37,016 nucleotides of DNA from contig JARBAW010000012.1 in assembly GCA_029237505.1 (NCBI GenBank), positions 1 through 37,016 of the forward strand. Direction: 5' to 3'. Position numbers and translations under genes: made by a program. Below the pieces are notes generated by a model. That model had not been told where the DNA came from and made no database searches. It was given only the letters and a program-made list of their open reading frames with translations. Positions 1 to 8,227 of the stretch are shown piece by piece. Numbering within the stretch: position 1 is the first letter of the stretch; each line of letters begins with the position of its first letter. This stretch comes from Nitrososphaerales archaeon (GTDB lineage: Archaea; Thermoproteota; Nitrososphaeria; Nitrososphaerales; Nitrososphaeraceae).

Positions 1-99
1 GCTTCGCCTGTTGCGTTAGCAGTAGCGTCCATTGCTTCGCCTGTTGCGTTAGCAGTAGCGTCCATTGCTTCGCCTGTTGCGTTAGCAGTAGCATTTGCA
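1..99. repeat. 33-bp tandem repeat (gcttcgcctgttgcgttagcagtagcgtccatt), two perfect units plus a partial third
   Basis: Units at 1-33 and 34-66 are identical; 67-93 matches the first 27 nt and then diverges (atttgcag). The array may continue left of the window. Confidence 0.95.
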
Positions 100-344
100 G
101 AAGAGCTAACAGCAGACCCTGTATCCATGGCTGCTTCACTTGCATTAGATGTAGCACTTGAGAGAGAGTTCATTGCTTCGCCTGTGGTATTTATTGTTGA
201 ATTAATTACTTCGTCAGTCGCATTCATTGTGTTTGACGGTACTGAAGGTGTTGATGGTACAGTTTGAGCATTTACACTCAAATTTGATAGCGCCACAATA
301 GTGGCCAATATGAACAATACTGACAAGTATCCCTTACCAATCAT
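1..344 (-). CDS. Secreted, Asn/Ala/Thr-rich repeat protein (N-terminal part, truncated by window edge)
   Basis: Reverse complement from ATG at 344 is open to the window edge: MIGKGYLSVLFILATIVALSNLSVNAQTVPSTPSVPSNTMNATDEVINSTINTTGEAMNSLSSATSNASEAAMDTGSAVSSSANATANATGEAMDATANATGEAMD... It has a signal peptide with an A-x-A-like site (VNA|QT) followed by 11-residue repeats. It is absent from the supplied ORF track because it runs off the edge. Confidence 0.8.
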   Translation of the reverse strand, partial: MIGKGYLSVLFILATIVALSNLSVNAQTVPSTPSVPSNTMNATDEVINSTINTTGEAMNSLSSATSNASEAAMDTGSAVSSSANATANATGEAMDATANATGEAMDATANATGE

Positions 345-505
345 GTCTTTGTAAAAGAAACACTGTCTTTTAATGGTTTGCAGAAATTCAAATTAGTTTG
401 CATGCAAATGAAATAATTATCTTGTCCATAAGATTATTAATAAAATACGCATCAAAACGAGTATAGGTTTGATTATCTATATGATCGTACAATTTTGATT
501 AGACT

Positions 506-1180
506 TTAGTTATTACTCGACAGTATAGTTCTAGCATGATCAAAGATTTTTATCCACATTGGCCATGTTAGCCTTTTCGTATTTGTATTTTGCCGACTGG
601 GATGATAAGAGGCAATCAAGTGCTTGCCGTTCAACTTGTAGTTGGCAAAGTGATAAAATTGAAGTTTTTTTAGATTTGTTATTCTACAGTAAGCTTGGAA
701 TGCAATTAATCCCAAGCAAATTACAACTCTTACATTTTGCAATAGTTCAAGTTCCTTTTCAAGATAGTTTGAACAGTTCAATAATTCTGAATTCAGTGGC
801 TTATTTGAAGGTGGGGCGCATCTTATGCATGAAGTAATAAATACATTCTTTAGAATCAATCCATCCTTCACAGAAGTACTGGTGGGAATATTTGAGAATC
901 CAGTTTCATGCAGTGCTCTCATCAACCATTGTCCAGAATGATCTCCTGTGAATAGTCTTCCAGTTCTGTTTGCGCCATGAGCTCCCGGAGCCAGACCTAT
1001 GATCAGGAGTTCCGCATTAATATCTCCAATACCGGTAACTGGTTTTGCCCAGTATATTTCATCTGAATATCGTCTAACCTTTTTCTTACCAACTTGAGAC
1101 GTATAAGTTACTAACCTTTTACAGAGAGTGCAATTAATTATTTCCCTGTTTATACTATCTACAGTAACCAAACGTTTCAT
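506..1180 (-). CDS. Uracil-DNA glycosylase, family 5 (UDGb-like)
   Basis: N-terminal CTLCKRL Cys motif, GLAPGAHGANRTGRLFTGDHSG motif and C-terminal SYHPSRQNT typical of UDGb/family 4-5 UDGs. Confidence 0.85.
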   Translation of the reverse strand: MKRLVTVDSINREIINCTLCKRLVTYTSQVGKKKVRRYSDEIYWAKPVTGIGDINAELLIIGLAPGAHGANRTGRLFTGDHSGQWLMRALHETGFSNIPTSTSVKDGLILKNVFITSCIRCAPPSNKPLNSELLNCSNYLEKELELLQNVRVVICLGLIAFQAYCRITNLKKLQFYHFANYKLNGKHLIASYHPSRQNTNTKRLTWPMWIKIFDHARTILSSNN

Positions 1181-1233
1181 CTAACATATTAATAATTCAC
1201 AATTTACTGTATGTCACTGTGCTGACCAATAGA

Positions 1234-1380
1234 CTATTCTGGTACTGAATCAGAGACCAACTTGCCATTTTCTATTTTGATAAATAAATATCTGTTATCC
1301 TTAAAAATTAGCGTAAGTTCGTCCTTTTGTTCTTCCACATCCAACAACTCTTGCCCCTTGATTCCATCATACTTTGCCAT
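1234..1380 (-). CDS. Small 48-aa hypothetical protein
   Basis: Translated by eye from ATG at 1380: MAKYDGIKGQELLDVEEQKDELTLIFKDNRYLFIKIENGKLVSDSVPE*. It is co-directional with the neighbouring minus-strand genes and below the ORF-track length cutoff. Confidence 0.5.
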   Translation of the reverse strand: MAKYDGIKGQELLDVEEQKDELTLIFKDNRYLFIKIENGKLVSDSVPE

Positions 1381-1434
1381 TACCCATATTTCAAATTCAA
1401 CTATATTTATACTAAGATGAAAATAATTATGTTC

Positions 1435-1944
1435 CTAAGTTTTATTGACTTTAATAGTTTGAGTCTGTGCGTGCAACTCTACTGGCTCTGTATAAATATG
1501 TCTTCCCCATGAGACCTTAATGTCAATTTTAATTTCATTTTCCCCCATTGCCAAGTTATTGCTTTGAAGCTCAATAGTTTTAGTCACTTCAAATAACAGT
1601 GATTTGGCTTCTTCAATGGTCAACGGATAATGGGGAGTCTCATCCTTAATTATGGATATCCAGACTCTATACGATAATTTAGGATTTCTTGTCCAAAATA
1701 GTACCGCCTTTCTAATGAACTTTATCTTATCAATCGACTTTCCTCCTACTTTTACATCTAGAATAACGGTAAGTCGAAACGCATTATCATGCTTGTCATA
1801 TGCTCTTTCCCAATTTTTTTGAGAAAAAATTTCTCTTATCAGGCCAGATAGATTAAAGTTCAGATTTAAGGTCAAAATAGTATTGGATCCTATGCTATTA
1901 TGAGGCGTATCAAGTTTAATATCCGAAATAAGACTTTTCTGCAT
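1435..1944 (-). CDS. Hypothetical protein
   Basis: 169-aa ORF filling the gap between the small ORF and divergent rpoL; no recognised family. Confidence 0.6.
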   Translation of the reverse strand: MQKSLISDIKLDTPHNSIGSNTILTLNLNFNLSGLIREIFSQKNWERAYDKHDNAFRLTVILDVKVGGKSIDKIKFIRKAVLFWTRNPKLSYRVWISIIKDETPHYPLTIEEAKSLLFEVTKTIELQSNNLAMGENEIKIDIKVSWGRHIYTEPVELHAQTQTIKVNKT

Positions 1945-1996
1945 TGGGCTTCGCAGATGGTATAATTTATATCTTCAATAAGTAGTTGTCTGTATC

Positions 1997-2293
1997 ATGC
2001 AGGCAGAGATAGAAAATTACAAAACAAATGAAGTTAATTTAAACGTCAGTGAAGATATTTCAATTTTATACATTGTACAGCACGAACTTTTGAACCAAAA
2101 GGAAGTAGAATTTGCAGGCGTTGTACTCAAACATCAATTAAAGGAAGATTTTAGTTTTAGAATTGTAACAAAAAAATCAAAGCCACTTGATATCTTGCAC
2201 AAGGCCTTACAATCCTCATCAGATAATGCTTTGAAGGTTAAAGAAATGATCGAGTTGGAAATAAATAAAGAAAAGAGTGCTGGTTCTACTTGA
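1997..2293 (+). CDS. rpoL: DNA-directed RNA polymerase subunit L (Rpo11)
   Basis: IVQHELLNQKEVEFAGVVLKHQL...FRIVTKKSKPLDILHKAL is characteristic of Rpb11/RpoL. Confidence 0.85.
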   Translation: MQAEIENYKTNEVNLNVSEDISILYIVQHELLNQKEVEFAGVVLKHQLKEDFSFRIVTKKSKPLDILHKALQSSSDNALKVKEMIELEINKEKSAGST

Positions 2294-2607
2294 AATTTTG
2301 TCCGAATTGTGAAAGCAGAATGAAGCCGAGAATTGAGGAAAATATATTGATTTGTCCCAAATGTGGTTTCACGGAAGCAAAAAATGAAATCAAATCAGTT
2401 CCTCTAATTGACCAAAGTGGAGCTAGTCTAAAGATAGTTGAATCTGAAAAGGGACCCAGTGCTCTGCCAACAACCAATATTGATTGTCCCAAATGTGGAA
2501 ACAATATAGCATTTTGGTGGATGTTACAAACAAGGTCTGCTGATGAAGCTACAACCCAATTCTACAGGTGCACCCAATGTAGCCACACCTGGAGAAATTA
2601 CGCCTGA
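2290..2607 (+). CDS. tfs: Transcription elongation factor S (TFS, TFIIS/RPB9-like)
   Basis: Two zinc ribbons: CPNCESRM...CPKCG and CPKCGNNIAFWWMLQTRSADEATTQFYRCTQCSHTWRNYA, including the RSADE catalytic loop. TTG start overlaps the rpoL stop (TTGA). Confidence 0.95.
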   Translation: MKFCPNCESRMKPRIEENILICPKCGFTEAKNEIKSVPLIDQSGASLKIVESEKGPSALPTTNIDCPKCGNNIAFWWMLQTRSADEATTQFYRCTQCSHTWRNYA

Positions 2608-2783
2608 ACATAGATAATCTTGTGCAACTGATTCTATAAAACAAGCAGAAGTCATCAAAACAAGTCCCAAAATACATAGGTCTATTACACTCTTTTCTCG
2701 CATTTTTTCTGCCGAGCTTATAGCATACCACATAGAATAGGAATGTTTAAAATGTTTTGAATCTGCCTCTTTGATTGATATAG

Positions 2784-3536
2784 TTGGTATTTTTAGCGAA
2801 GACAAAATCACCCGACGAATGGAAGGCAGTAACTTCTGCCATATCTACTTTAGTTGATGAAGCAACATTCGAGGCTACTGTTGAAGGTCTGTCGTTTAGG
2901 GGCATGGATCCTTCTCATGTGGCATTAATTGATATTAGTTGGCCAAATTCTGCGTTTGACGGCTATGAGTGTGATTCGGCGTTAAAATTTGGTGTTAGGA
3001 TAGATGAATTTTCAAAATTGATGAAAAGAGCTGAAAAAAAGGATGCAGTAGAAGTTTCCGTGGAAGAGAACAGCTTGCTTCATATCAAGATCCTAAATGG
3101 TTACAAGAGAGAATACAAAATGCGATTAATTGAAAGTACTGGAGGATCAACTCCCTTACCAAAATTAAATTTTAATTCCAAGATAATACTGACTCCAGCA
3201 TCATTCGATAAGATCTTGTCTGATATTGAAGTGGTCTCAGAGTACATATCGATTGAGTCTGATGAAAAGAAAATTACCTTTTCTGGTAAAAGTGACTCAG
3301 GTGAAGCTGATATTATTATTGAATCAGGTAGTGAAGGTCTAGAAGAATTACAGGTGAAAGAGACAAGCAAAGCTACCTATAGTTTGGACTACTTATCAAA
3401 AATCACAAAAGCCATAAGCGCCTCTGGTGGATCACTGGTACTTGAATATTCTACAAAAATGCCACTGCGACTAGAATTTAGAGTGGCTAATGTAGGCAGA
3501 ATTCATTTCTATCTGGCTCCAAGAGTTCAGGACTAG
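2784..3536 (+). CDS. pcn: DNA polymerase sliding clamp (PCNA)
   Basis: AKTKSPDEWKAVTSAISTLVDEATFEATVEGLSFRGMDPSHVALIDISWP...IHFYLAPRVQD. TTG start. Confidence 0.93.
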   Translation: MVFLAKTKSPDEWKAVTSAISTLVDEATFEATVEGLSFRGMDPSHVALIDISWPNSAFDGYECDSALKFGVRIDEFSKLMKRAEKKDAVEVSVEENSLLHIKILNGYKREYKMRLIESTGGSTPLPKLNFNSKIILTPASFDKILSDIEVVSEYISIESDEKKITFSGKSDSGEADIIIESGSEGLEELQVKETSKATYSLDYLSKITKAISASGGSLVLEYSTKMPLRLEFRVANVGRIHFYLAPRVQD

Positions 3537-3567
3537 AGTTTTCTCATGTCAACTAAATACCACAAAT

Positions 3568-3587
3568 AGTCATTATTCGTAATGACT
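3568..3587 (+). terminator. Perfect 8-bp hairpin with TTCG tetraloop downstream of pcn (terminator or 3' stabiliser candidate)
   Basis: AGTCATTA-TTCG-TAATGACT, starting 32 nt after the pcn stop codon. Confidence 0.4.
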
Positions 3588-3652
3588 TACCATCAAATAG
3601 TAATTTGTAATAACAAAAGATACCAAATAAGAGTTTTTGATGGATGATATTA

Positions 3653-3988
3653 CTATAATCGTACATATATTTCACCATCTTTTTCAGATACTGAAAAGAG
3701 TAACAAATTATCAGATTTTGTCCAATTCGGATTTTGATCCTTCCATTTGTTTGGAATATGTTCTAGTTTGCCGCTATTTAGGTCATATTCAAAATCATGC
3801 ATATAGCACACTATCCTTGTTCCCTTAATATCACTTTTAGATAGAGATGCACCTCTGTGTGGGCATGAATTATCAAAAGCAAATAGACGTTCATTGGATC
3901 TACACACAAGAATATCAGAACCCTGGACATTTATTACCTTCATTGAATTATTTGGAAGTTCTTCGCTATTGCACACTTTAAATTCCAT
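3653..3988 (-). CDS. Rieske-type [2Fe-2S] ferredoxin
   Basis: CPHRGASLSK...CYMHDFEYDLNSGKLE matches the CxH...CxxH Rieske cluster motifs. Confidence 0.9.
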   Translation of the reverse strand: MEFKVCNSEELPNNSMKVINVQGSDILVCRSNERLFAFDNSCPHRGASLSKSDIKGTRIVCYMHDFEYDLNSGKLEHIPNKWKDQNPNWTKSDNLLLFSVSEKDGEIYVRL

Positions 3989-4032
3989 TGTTGATATTAG
4001 ACTAATTCCTTTCTATAAATTCATTCTTAATA

Positions 4033-5424
4033 TTGATTAAATGTAATATCATATTCTTTTCCATAGTTGGACAGTACAATATCATTATAAAGATCGTTTG
4101 CGTCGTAAGTACACAATTGGAATATCATAGGGTCAGTGAAATTAAGAAGGATGAATTTCTGGGCAAAGATATCAAAATCAGGGGTTGGGTTTATAGAATT
4201 CGCAAACAAAAGGACAAAGCATTCATAATAATTAGAGATGATCGCGGCGGAATAATTCAATGTGTGTTGCCCAGTGCAAGCGTTCCGGATTTGACTATAG
4301 AATCTTCATTAGAAATTCAGGGCATCCTATTCAAAGATGATAGGGCAAAGGAAGGCGGATATGAAATTAGAGGAAATGATGTCAAGATACATAGCATAGC
4401 AGACAATGATTTCCCAATTGGAGAATATCAAAGTACTGAACTATTATTGGATTATAGACATCTGACTTTGCGAACAAGAAAGATGATTGCGGTGGCTAAA
4501 TTAAGGGCAACTATACTTGAAAAAGTACGTAATTGGTTTAATGAAAATGGTTGGATGGAAGTTAACGTCCCCACATTAGTTAAGAGTGCTGTTGAAGGTG
4601 GATCAACTCTCTTTCCTGTAAAATATTTCAAGGATGATGCATTTTTATCACAAAGTGCCCAGCTATATTTGGAAGCACTAATTTTTTCACTAGGTCCAGT
4701 TTGGACAATAGGTCCCTCATTTAGGGCCGAAAAATCAAGGACGCTCAGACATCTTGCAGAATATTTGCATTTGGAAGCAGAAGCTCCTTGGATATCCCTT
4801 AATGATCTTTTCTCCATTCAAGAAAAATTACTCATCAATTTGGTTGGGCATGTAATAGACGATAGAAAGGAGGAGCTTGAATATTTGAAAAGAGATATTC
4901 ATTCTTTGACTCAAATCAAAGAACCTTTTGATAAGTTAAGTTATAATCAAGCGATCGAAATTCTTTCTTCACTGGACATCCAGGTCCAAGAAGAAGAAGG
5001 GAGTAGGAAAATAAAGTGGGGCGATGATCTGAATATAGATTCTGAAAAGGCCCTTACAAAAGATCGGACCAATCCAGTTTTTGTGTACGGTTATCCGCTG
5101 GAAGTTAAGCCATTTTATGTTAAGGAGGATCCGAAAACTCCTGGAATTGCTCTAACCACAGATTTGCTTTTGCCAAATGGCTTTGGAGAGGTAAGCAGTG
5201 GCGGCATGAGAGAAGATAATATCACACTACTGAAATCCAGGATTGAAGGTGAAGGGTTGAAGATGAATTCGTATTCATGGTATACGGACCTCAGAAAATA
5301 CGGATCTGTGCCTCATGGCGGATTTGGTATAGGTATAGAGAGACTAGTAAGATGGATAACTAATCTGGAGGATATTAAGGAATGTGTACTCTTTCCAAGA
5401 ACAATGGCAAGGCTTGATCCCTGA
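4033..5424 (+). CDS. asnS: Asparaginyl-tRNA synthetase (class IIb); the true start may be TTG at 4117
   Basis: OB-fold GWVYRIRKQKDKAFIIIRDDRGGIIQCV; FRAEKSRTLRHLAEYLHLEAEAPW; C-terminal GSVPHGGFGIGIERLVRW. The RTLRHLAEY context favours AsnRS over AspRS. Confidence 0.85.
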   Translation: MIKCNIIFFSIVGQYNIIIKIVCVVSTQLEYHRVSEIKKDEFLGKDIKIRGWVYRIRKQKDKAFIIIRDDRGGIIQCVLPSASVPDLTIESSLEIQGILFKDDRAKEGGYEIRGNDVKIHSIADNDFPIGEYQSTELLLDYRHLTLRTRKMIAVAKLRATILEKVRNWFNENGWMEVNVPTLVKSAVEGGSTLFPVKYFKDDAFLSQSAQLYLEALIFSLGPVWTIGPSFRAEKSRTLRHLAEYLHLEAEAPWISLNDLFSIQEKLLINLVGHVIDDRKEELEYLKRDIHSLTQIKEPFDKLSYNQAIEILSSLDIQVQEEEGSRKIKWGDDLNIDSEKALTKDRTNPVFVYGYPLEVKPFYVKEDPKTPGIALTTDLLLPNGFGEVSSGGMREDNITLLKSRIEGEGLKMNSYSWYTDLRKYGSVPHGGFGIGIERLVRWITNLEDIKECVLFPRTMARLDP

Positions 5425-5528
5425 CCTTTTGATAAGCGATGCACCTCAGACTTTGCTCGTAAAAAATAGCGGATAGCAGAAAATGCCTGTTTCATATCAT
5501 AAAGTGATAGTAAGTTTACTGCATCATC

Positions 5529-5538
5529 TTTTTATATC
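5529..5538 (+). promoter_or_regulatory. TATA-box-like element upstream of the RAM-domain gene
   Basis: tttttatatc about 25 nt before the ATG at 5559, consistent with an archaeal promoter giving a leaderless transcript. Confidence 0.45.
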
Positions 5539-5558
5539 TCATTCACATCCTTCTTGGT

Positions 5559-5789
5559 ATGCCAAAGGCATTTGTCCTAATGAATGCTGAATTAGGTAGT
5601 GAAGATTCCATTGTAAGCGAGCTTAAGAGCATAGACGGCGTGAAGGAAATTTATCAAGTTTATGGAGTTTATGATATTGTAGCACAAGTTGAATCCGAAA
5701 CTATGGAAAAAGTCAAAGAAACAATTACGTGGAAGCTCCGAAAACTAAATGGAGTAAAGTCTACGTTAACGATGATTGTGATGGAATGA
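5559..5789 (+). CDS. Stand-alone Lrp/AsnC ligand-binding (RAM) domain protein
   Basis: 76 aa: AFVLMNAELGSEDSIVSELKSIDGVKEIYQVYGVYDIVAQVESETMEKVKETI; no HTH domain. Confidence 0.88.
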   Translation: MPKAFVLMNAELGSEDSIVSELKSIDGVKEIYQVYGVYDIVAQVESETMEKVKETITWKLRKLNGVKSTLTMIVME

Positions 5790-5967
5790 CAAAACATCCA
5801 TTTTTTTGTTCAATTTAATTCTTAAAACTGTCATTGTATATTTAGTTGTCAATCCATTGTTTCAGAACCATTGGAATTGATTATCAAATTAACCTAAACC
5901 GATATCAAGTTTTTTGAAATACAAATAAAAAACTTGTTACCCAAAATAATATTTCATATAATTGATT

Positions 5968-7440
5968 ATGAATACTTGTTACCATAAGACCAATTTTACT
6001 AAAATTGCCTCTAGAGATTTCATAAAGGATAATAAGTCAACTCACAATTTATTAATATATACTCTTTACAAAGTAATAGAAATATTGTCTAATGATGAAA
6101 ATCATACCAAGCTAAAAGAATTGTTCAGTAGGTTTAATGTAAACTTAGGTGATTCAGTGATCATTGAAACTGACAATGCTAAACATGAAGGTATTTTGAT
6201 TCCGAGATACGAATACGCCGATGTTAACCATCTAGTTTTGAAATTAAAAAATGGATATAATATTGGTATCAATTTAGGAAAAATTAAGAACATAAAAAAA
6301 TCTCTTGATAAATTGGATCAAATAATAATTGATCCTAATGTTAACTTCACTGAAGGTGATAAATCAAGAGATTATGCTGATTCCCAACTTTCAAATTTAT
6401 CATTGTTAAGCACAGGAGGAACCATTTCAAGTAAAATTGATTATAGAACTGGTGGAGTTATGCCAGCGTTAACAGCAAAAGAACTTAATGATTCAATCCC
6501 GGAGCTTAAGAAGATAGCCAACATTGATCCGGAAGTTGTACTGAGTGAATATAGCGAAAATATTAGGCCCGAACATTGGACGCTCATGACAAAGAGGATT
6601 GCCGATAATGTTTTGTCAGGAAAATATGACGGAATTATTATATCGCATGGTACTGATACAATGCACTACACTGCTGCGGCGTTAAGCTTTGCGCTTCAGA
6701 ATCTGCCGATTCCGGTAGTATTGGTTGGAGCTCAAAGATCATCTGACAGACCATCGTCAGATGCATCAACGAACTTGATTGGAGCTTGCACATTTGCATC
6801 AAAATCCAAATTCGCAGGAGTCTTTGTTGCAATGCATCACACCCTATCTGATGAGGTAATAGCATGCCATGTAGGCACTAGGGTGAGAAAAAATCATACA
6901 AGTAGAAGGGATGCATTTCATTCCATTGACATCTCACCATTTGCACTTGTCAGGAAAGATCAAATAGAATTATGTGAACAATTTACGGACCTAAAATTTA
7001 ATGAAAGATGCACGAATCTTGAAAACTTTATTGTAAGATCCAACTTTGATGACAAAGTTATGTTATTAAAATTCTATCCTGGTTTTGATTGCAATATTAT
7101 AGATTATTGTGTACAAAAGGGGAGCAGAGCAATAGTCCTCGAAGGCACTGGTCTGGGCCATATAAATAAGGAATGCTTTGAACAGATACAGACTGCAGTG
7201 AAGAATGGAATTTTTGTATTTATGACTTCCCAGTGCATCTGGGGTAAAACTTCACTAACAGTTTATGATACTGGAAGAGATCTTTTAGAAATAGGTGTAA
7301 TCCCTCTTTCTAACACAACTTCAGAAACCGCATTGGTCAAGGTTATGTGGTGTTTGGGAAACTTTGAAGACAAAGAAGTTGCAAAGATTATGACAAGCAA
7401 TATTGCGAATGAGTTCACAAATCGAATCATCACAGCATAA
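5968..7440 (+). CDS. gatD: Glutamyl-tRNA(Gln) amidotransferase subunit D (GatD)
   Basis: N-terminal GDSVIIETDNAKHEGILIPRYE followed by an L-asparaginase-like domain (LSTGGTISSKIDYRTGGVMPALTAKEL; SHGTDTMHYTAAALSF). Confidence 0.92.
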   Translation: MNTCYHKTNFTKIASRDFIKDNKSTHNLLIYTLYKVIEILSNDENHTKLKELFSRFNVNLGDSVIIETDNAKHEGILIPRYEYADVNHLVLKLKNGYNIGINLGKIKNIKKSLDKLDQIIIDPNVNFTEGDKSRDYADSQLSNLSLLSTGGTISSKIDYRTGGVMPALTAKELNDSIPELKKIANIDPEVVLSEYSENIRPEHWTLMTKRIADNVLSGKYDGIIISHGTDTMHYTAAALSFALQNLPIPVVLVGAQRSSDRPSSDASTNLIGACTFASKSKFAGVFVAMHHTLSDEVIACHVGTRVRKNHTSRRDAFHSIDISPFALVRKDQIELCEQFTDLKFNERCTNLENFIVRSNFDDKVMLLKFYPGFDCNIIDYCVQKGSRAIVLEGTGLGHINKECFEQIQTAVKNGIFVFMTSQCIWGKTSLTVYDTGRDLLEIGVIPLSNTTSETALVKVMWCLGNFEDKEVAKIMTSNIANEFTNRIITA

Positions 7441-7483
7441 TTGCAGATTCTCTGTTAAACTTGAATTATAAACACAAGACTAA

Positions 7484-7542
7484 CACTGGTAGGCGGCTCG
7501 AAGTATTTCTCACAAACAAGAAACATTGTCTCCTACCAGCGT
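7484..7542. ncRNA. Candidate structured intergenic RNA (nested hairpins), strand undetermined
   Basis: Outer stem CTGGTAGG (7486-7493) with CCTACCAG (7532-7539); inner hairpin AGTATTTCT...AGAAACATT with one mismatch. Lies between convergent gatD and rps25e. Confidence 0.35.
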
Positions 7543-7721
7543 AATAAATTTGTCTAAAATCTACGTGTCCAAGACACATTAAATATCTCCACGATAATGT
7601 CACTCTCAAAGAGGTATTACTAGATTTTAAAAAAAATGTTGTTTACGAATTGCTTTTTTTCCATCGTCTTTGGATTAAATCACAAATTTCACGAATTCAA
7701 ACATCAATTGCAGTACAATAG

Positions 7722-8054
7722 TTATTGACTGGCATCAGTATGCCCAAGTTCGTAAATCTTATGTCCACTATATCCACCGATTGATTTTAGCATTCCCTTT
7801 GATTCAAGTGAACGGAGAAATGAATTTGCTATTGAAATTTTTACACCCATTGACCTAGCTAGTGATTGGGACGTAATCGGTTTCATGCTTTTTAAGGTCT
7901 TTAATCCTTGCGATTCTTCTATAGCAATCAACGTTTTTTGTCTTTGTTTAATAGGTCCCTTCTTTTCTCCCTTCTTAGTCTTATCATCGGCAGCCGGAGA
8001 ATCCTTGGATGTTTTTTCTTGGCTTCCTATTGCCTTTTTCTTAGCTCCGCCCAT
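7722..8054 (-). CDS. rps25e: 30S ribosomal protein S25e
   Basis: MGGAKKKAIGSQEK...KKGPIKQRQKTLIAIEES...KPITSQSLARSMGVKISIANSFLRSLESKGMLKSIGGYSGHKIYE: Lys-rich N-terminus and winged-helix. The start was moved to the internal Met relative to the supplied ORF. Confidence 0.88.
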   Translation of the reverse strand: MGGAKKKAIGSQEKTSKDSPAADDKTKKGEKKGPIKQRQKTLIAIEESQGLKTLKSMKPITSQSLARSMGVKISIANSFLRSLESKGMLKSIGGYSGHKIYELGHTDASQ

Positions 8055-8227
8055 AGTAACACCACGATTGTTCCATATTATAACTCTATGCAAAACACGT
8101 GCTCAAATCACATACACTTTTCCCTTTTATCCAAAACATGTTCAGATTTTCGCGACACAAGTTTGAAATATTTTAAAACACCCTCCCATAACAAATAACG
8201 TTGGATTTTTCCATTATTGTAAATATC

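Noticed and set aside
1-99. Short direct repeats as a possible CRISPR array
   Set aside because: Units are contiguous with no spacers and lie in frame within a coding repeat (33 bp = 11 codons).
559-837. Plus-strand 92-aa ORF antisense to the UDG
   Set aside because: Fully overlaps a well-supported family 5 UDG and has no recognisable motif.
2524-2811. Minus-strand ORFs over tfs/pcn (95 and 60 aa)
   Set aside because: Antisense shadow of conserved genes; no domain signature.
5425-5558. Possible C/D box sRNA on the minus strand (GATGATG...CTGA)
   Set aside because: Box C is imperfect, spacing is poor, and the segment overlaps a likely promoter for the RAM gene.
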